Shown piece by piece: positions 22,313 to 23,003 of a DNA stretch of 23,003 nucleotides. Source of the stretch: Thauera sp. (GTDB taxonomy: Bacteria > Pseudomonadota > Gammaproteobacteria > Burkholderiales > Rhodocyclaceae); the NCBI GenBank assembly GCA_023150215.1, contig JAKLLJ010000015.1, forward strand, positions 1-23,003, read 5' to 3'. The translations under genes were made by a program, and so were the position numbers. The notes below the pieces were generated by a model. That model had not been told where the DNA came from. It saw only the letters and a list, made by a program, of their open reading frames with translations, and ran no database searches. Position 1 is the first letter of the stretch. Every line of letters starts with the position of its first letter.

Positions 22313-22376
22313 CTCGTCTCTCCCGATCGGCTCCGCCGCCAGGGCGGCATGCTCGGCAGACGCTGCGCGGGCCGGC

Positions 22377-23003
22377 TCAGTTCCCGCCCGCCACCACGCC
22401 GGGATCCTCCCCGACCGAAGGCATGCCACCCTCGTCACGATAGTGGTGCGGAAACAGGCGACGCATCTCGTTCTCCACCCAGGTCTCGGCAAGTTCGCTG
22501 AGGTCGTTGGCCTTGACCCCTTTCACGTCGATCGCCGGGCCGATGCTGACCACGATCTCGCCAGGACGCTTGATGAACGCGTTGCGCCGCCAGAACTCGC
22601 CGGCATTGTGCGCCACCGGCACGATCGGCACGCCGGCGCGCTTGGCGAGGATCGCGCCGCCCGGCTTGTAGCGCTTCGTCGCCCCGGGCGCGACCCGCGT
22701 GCCTTCGGGGAACACCACGACCCACAATCCTTCCTTGAGGCGTTCGCGCCCCTGCTCGACCACCTGTGCGAGCGCATCCTTGCCTGCGGAGCGATCGATC
22801 GCGATGCCGGGGATCATGCCCAGCGCCCAACCGAAGAAGGGCACGCGCAACAGCTCACGCTTGAGCACGTAGCACAGCGGCGGAAAGATCACTTGCAGCG
22901 CGATCGTCTCCCACGCCGACTGGTGCTTCGAGAGCACCACCGCCGGGCCCGCCGGGATGTTCTCCGCCCCGATTACCCGGTAGCGGATACCGAGCACGTG
23001 ACG
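22377..23003 (-). CDS. 1-acyl-sn-glycerol-3-phosphate acyltransferase (PlsC family), N-terminus cut by window edge
   Basis: Acylates lysophosphatidic acid at the sn-2 position to make phosphatidic acid at the inner membrane. The visible 208 codons include motif I SKHQSAWE (His-x4-Glu rather than the common His-x4-Asp), the motif II-like region AIDRSAGKDA, motif III FPEGTRVAPG and motif IV VPIVPVAHNAGEFW. The frame is open to the window edge, so the start and an expected N-terminal TM helix lie outside; the GTG at 22997 is not taken as the start. The C-terminus (GGMPSVGEDPG) is short and probably unstructured. The family is clear, but acyl donor preference cannot be read. Confidence 0.92.
   Translation of the reverse strand, partial: RHVLGIRYRVIGAENIPAGPAVVLSKHQSAWETIALQVIFPPLCYVLKRELLRVPFFGWALGMIPGIAIDRSAGKDALAQVVEQGRERLKEGLWVVVFPEGTRVAPGATKRYKPGGAILAKRAGVPIVPVAHNAGEFWRRNAFIKRPGEIVVSIGPAIDVKGVKANDLSELAETWVENEMRRLFPHHYRDEGGMPSVGEDPGVVAGGN

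Noticed and set aside
1..23003. CRISPR arrays, tRNA/rRNA genes, insertion sequences, phage genes
   Set aside because: No direct-repeat arrays, tRNA-like clover-leaf segments, transposase motifs or integrase genes were seen on reading the window.

Overview
The window is GC-rich chromosomal DNA with strong G/C preference at third codon positions. The gene families and their order (mla operon running into ibaG-murA, kdsD-lptC-lptA, a PhaP-type phasin, and an MSHA-like pilus cluster) point to a PHA-accumulating betaproteobacterium, probably Rhodocyclales (Thauera/Azoarcus-like). That assignment is inference from gene content; no rRNA or other marker is present.

Region 1 (1-6788, minus strand) is one tightly packed operon read mlaF-mlaE-mlaD-mlaA-mlaC-mlaB-ABC ATPase-ABC-2 permease-ibaG-murA, with most junctions overlapping or separated by a few bases. 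It holds the complete Mla retrograde phospholipid pathway: the outer-membrane lipoprotein MlaA, the periplasmic carrier MlaC and the inner-membrane MlaFEDB ABC complex. A second, separate ABC-2 exporter pair, a BolA-family protein and the first step of peptidoglycan precursor synthesis follow. murA runs off the left edge.

Region 2 (6997-15855, plus strand) is a compact type IV pilus / type II secretion-like operon of the MSHA class. It encodes an MshL-like secretin, an MshE/GspE-like ATPase, a GspF/MshG platform protein, a composite inner-membrane protein (PilM/GspL-like cytoplasmic part, one TM, proline-rich linker, small periplasmic domain), a GspK/PilX-like prepilin and two classical prepilins. 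The secretin reading frame carries an in-frame stop just before its last expected beta strand. The same frame then stays open, with coding-like composition, to a stop that overlaps the next gene's start, so the gene looks damaged or misassembled. No prepilin peptidase and no separate PilN/PilO genes are present.

Region 3 (15884-20113) has a CPA2/Kef-type cation:proton antiporter on the minus strand, divergent from kdsD-lptC-lptA (Kdo precursor synthesis and LPS transport). kdsC and lptB, normally neighbours here, are absent.

Region 4 (20150-23003) contains an enoyl-CoA hydratase and a terminator. Next comes a phasin gene with a near-consensus sigma70 promoter flanked by two TGC-N3-GCA palindromes, and a strong terminator. 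A pterin-4a-carbinolamine dehydratase and a 1-acylglycerol-3-phosphate acyltransferase (cut by the right edge) follow on the minus strand. The ATGTTGC/GCAACAT half-sites of the phasin promoter also occur as a cluster in the mlaF/pilus divergent region, suggesting a shared, possibly PhaR-type, regulator. Together the window is dominated by envelope biogenesis (Mla, Lpt, Kdo, MurA, PlsC), a surface appendage or secretion machine, and PHA granule functions.
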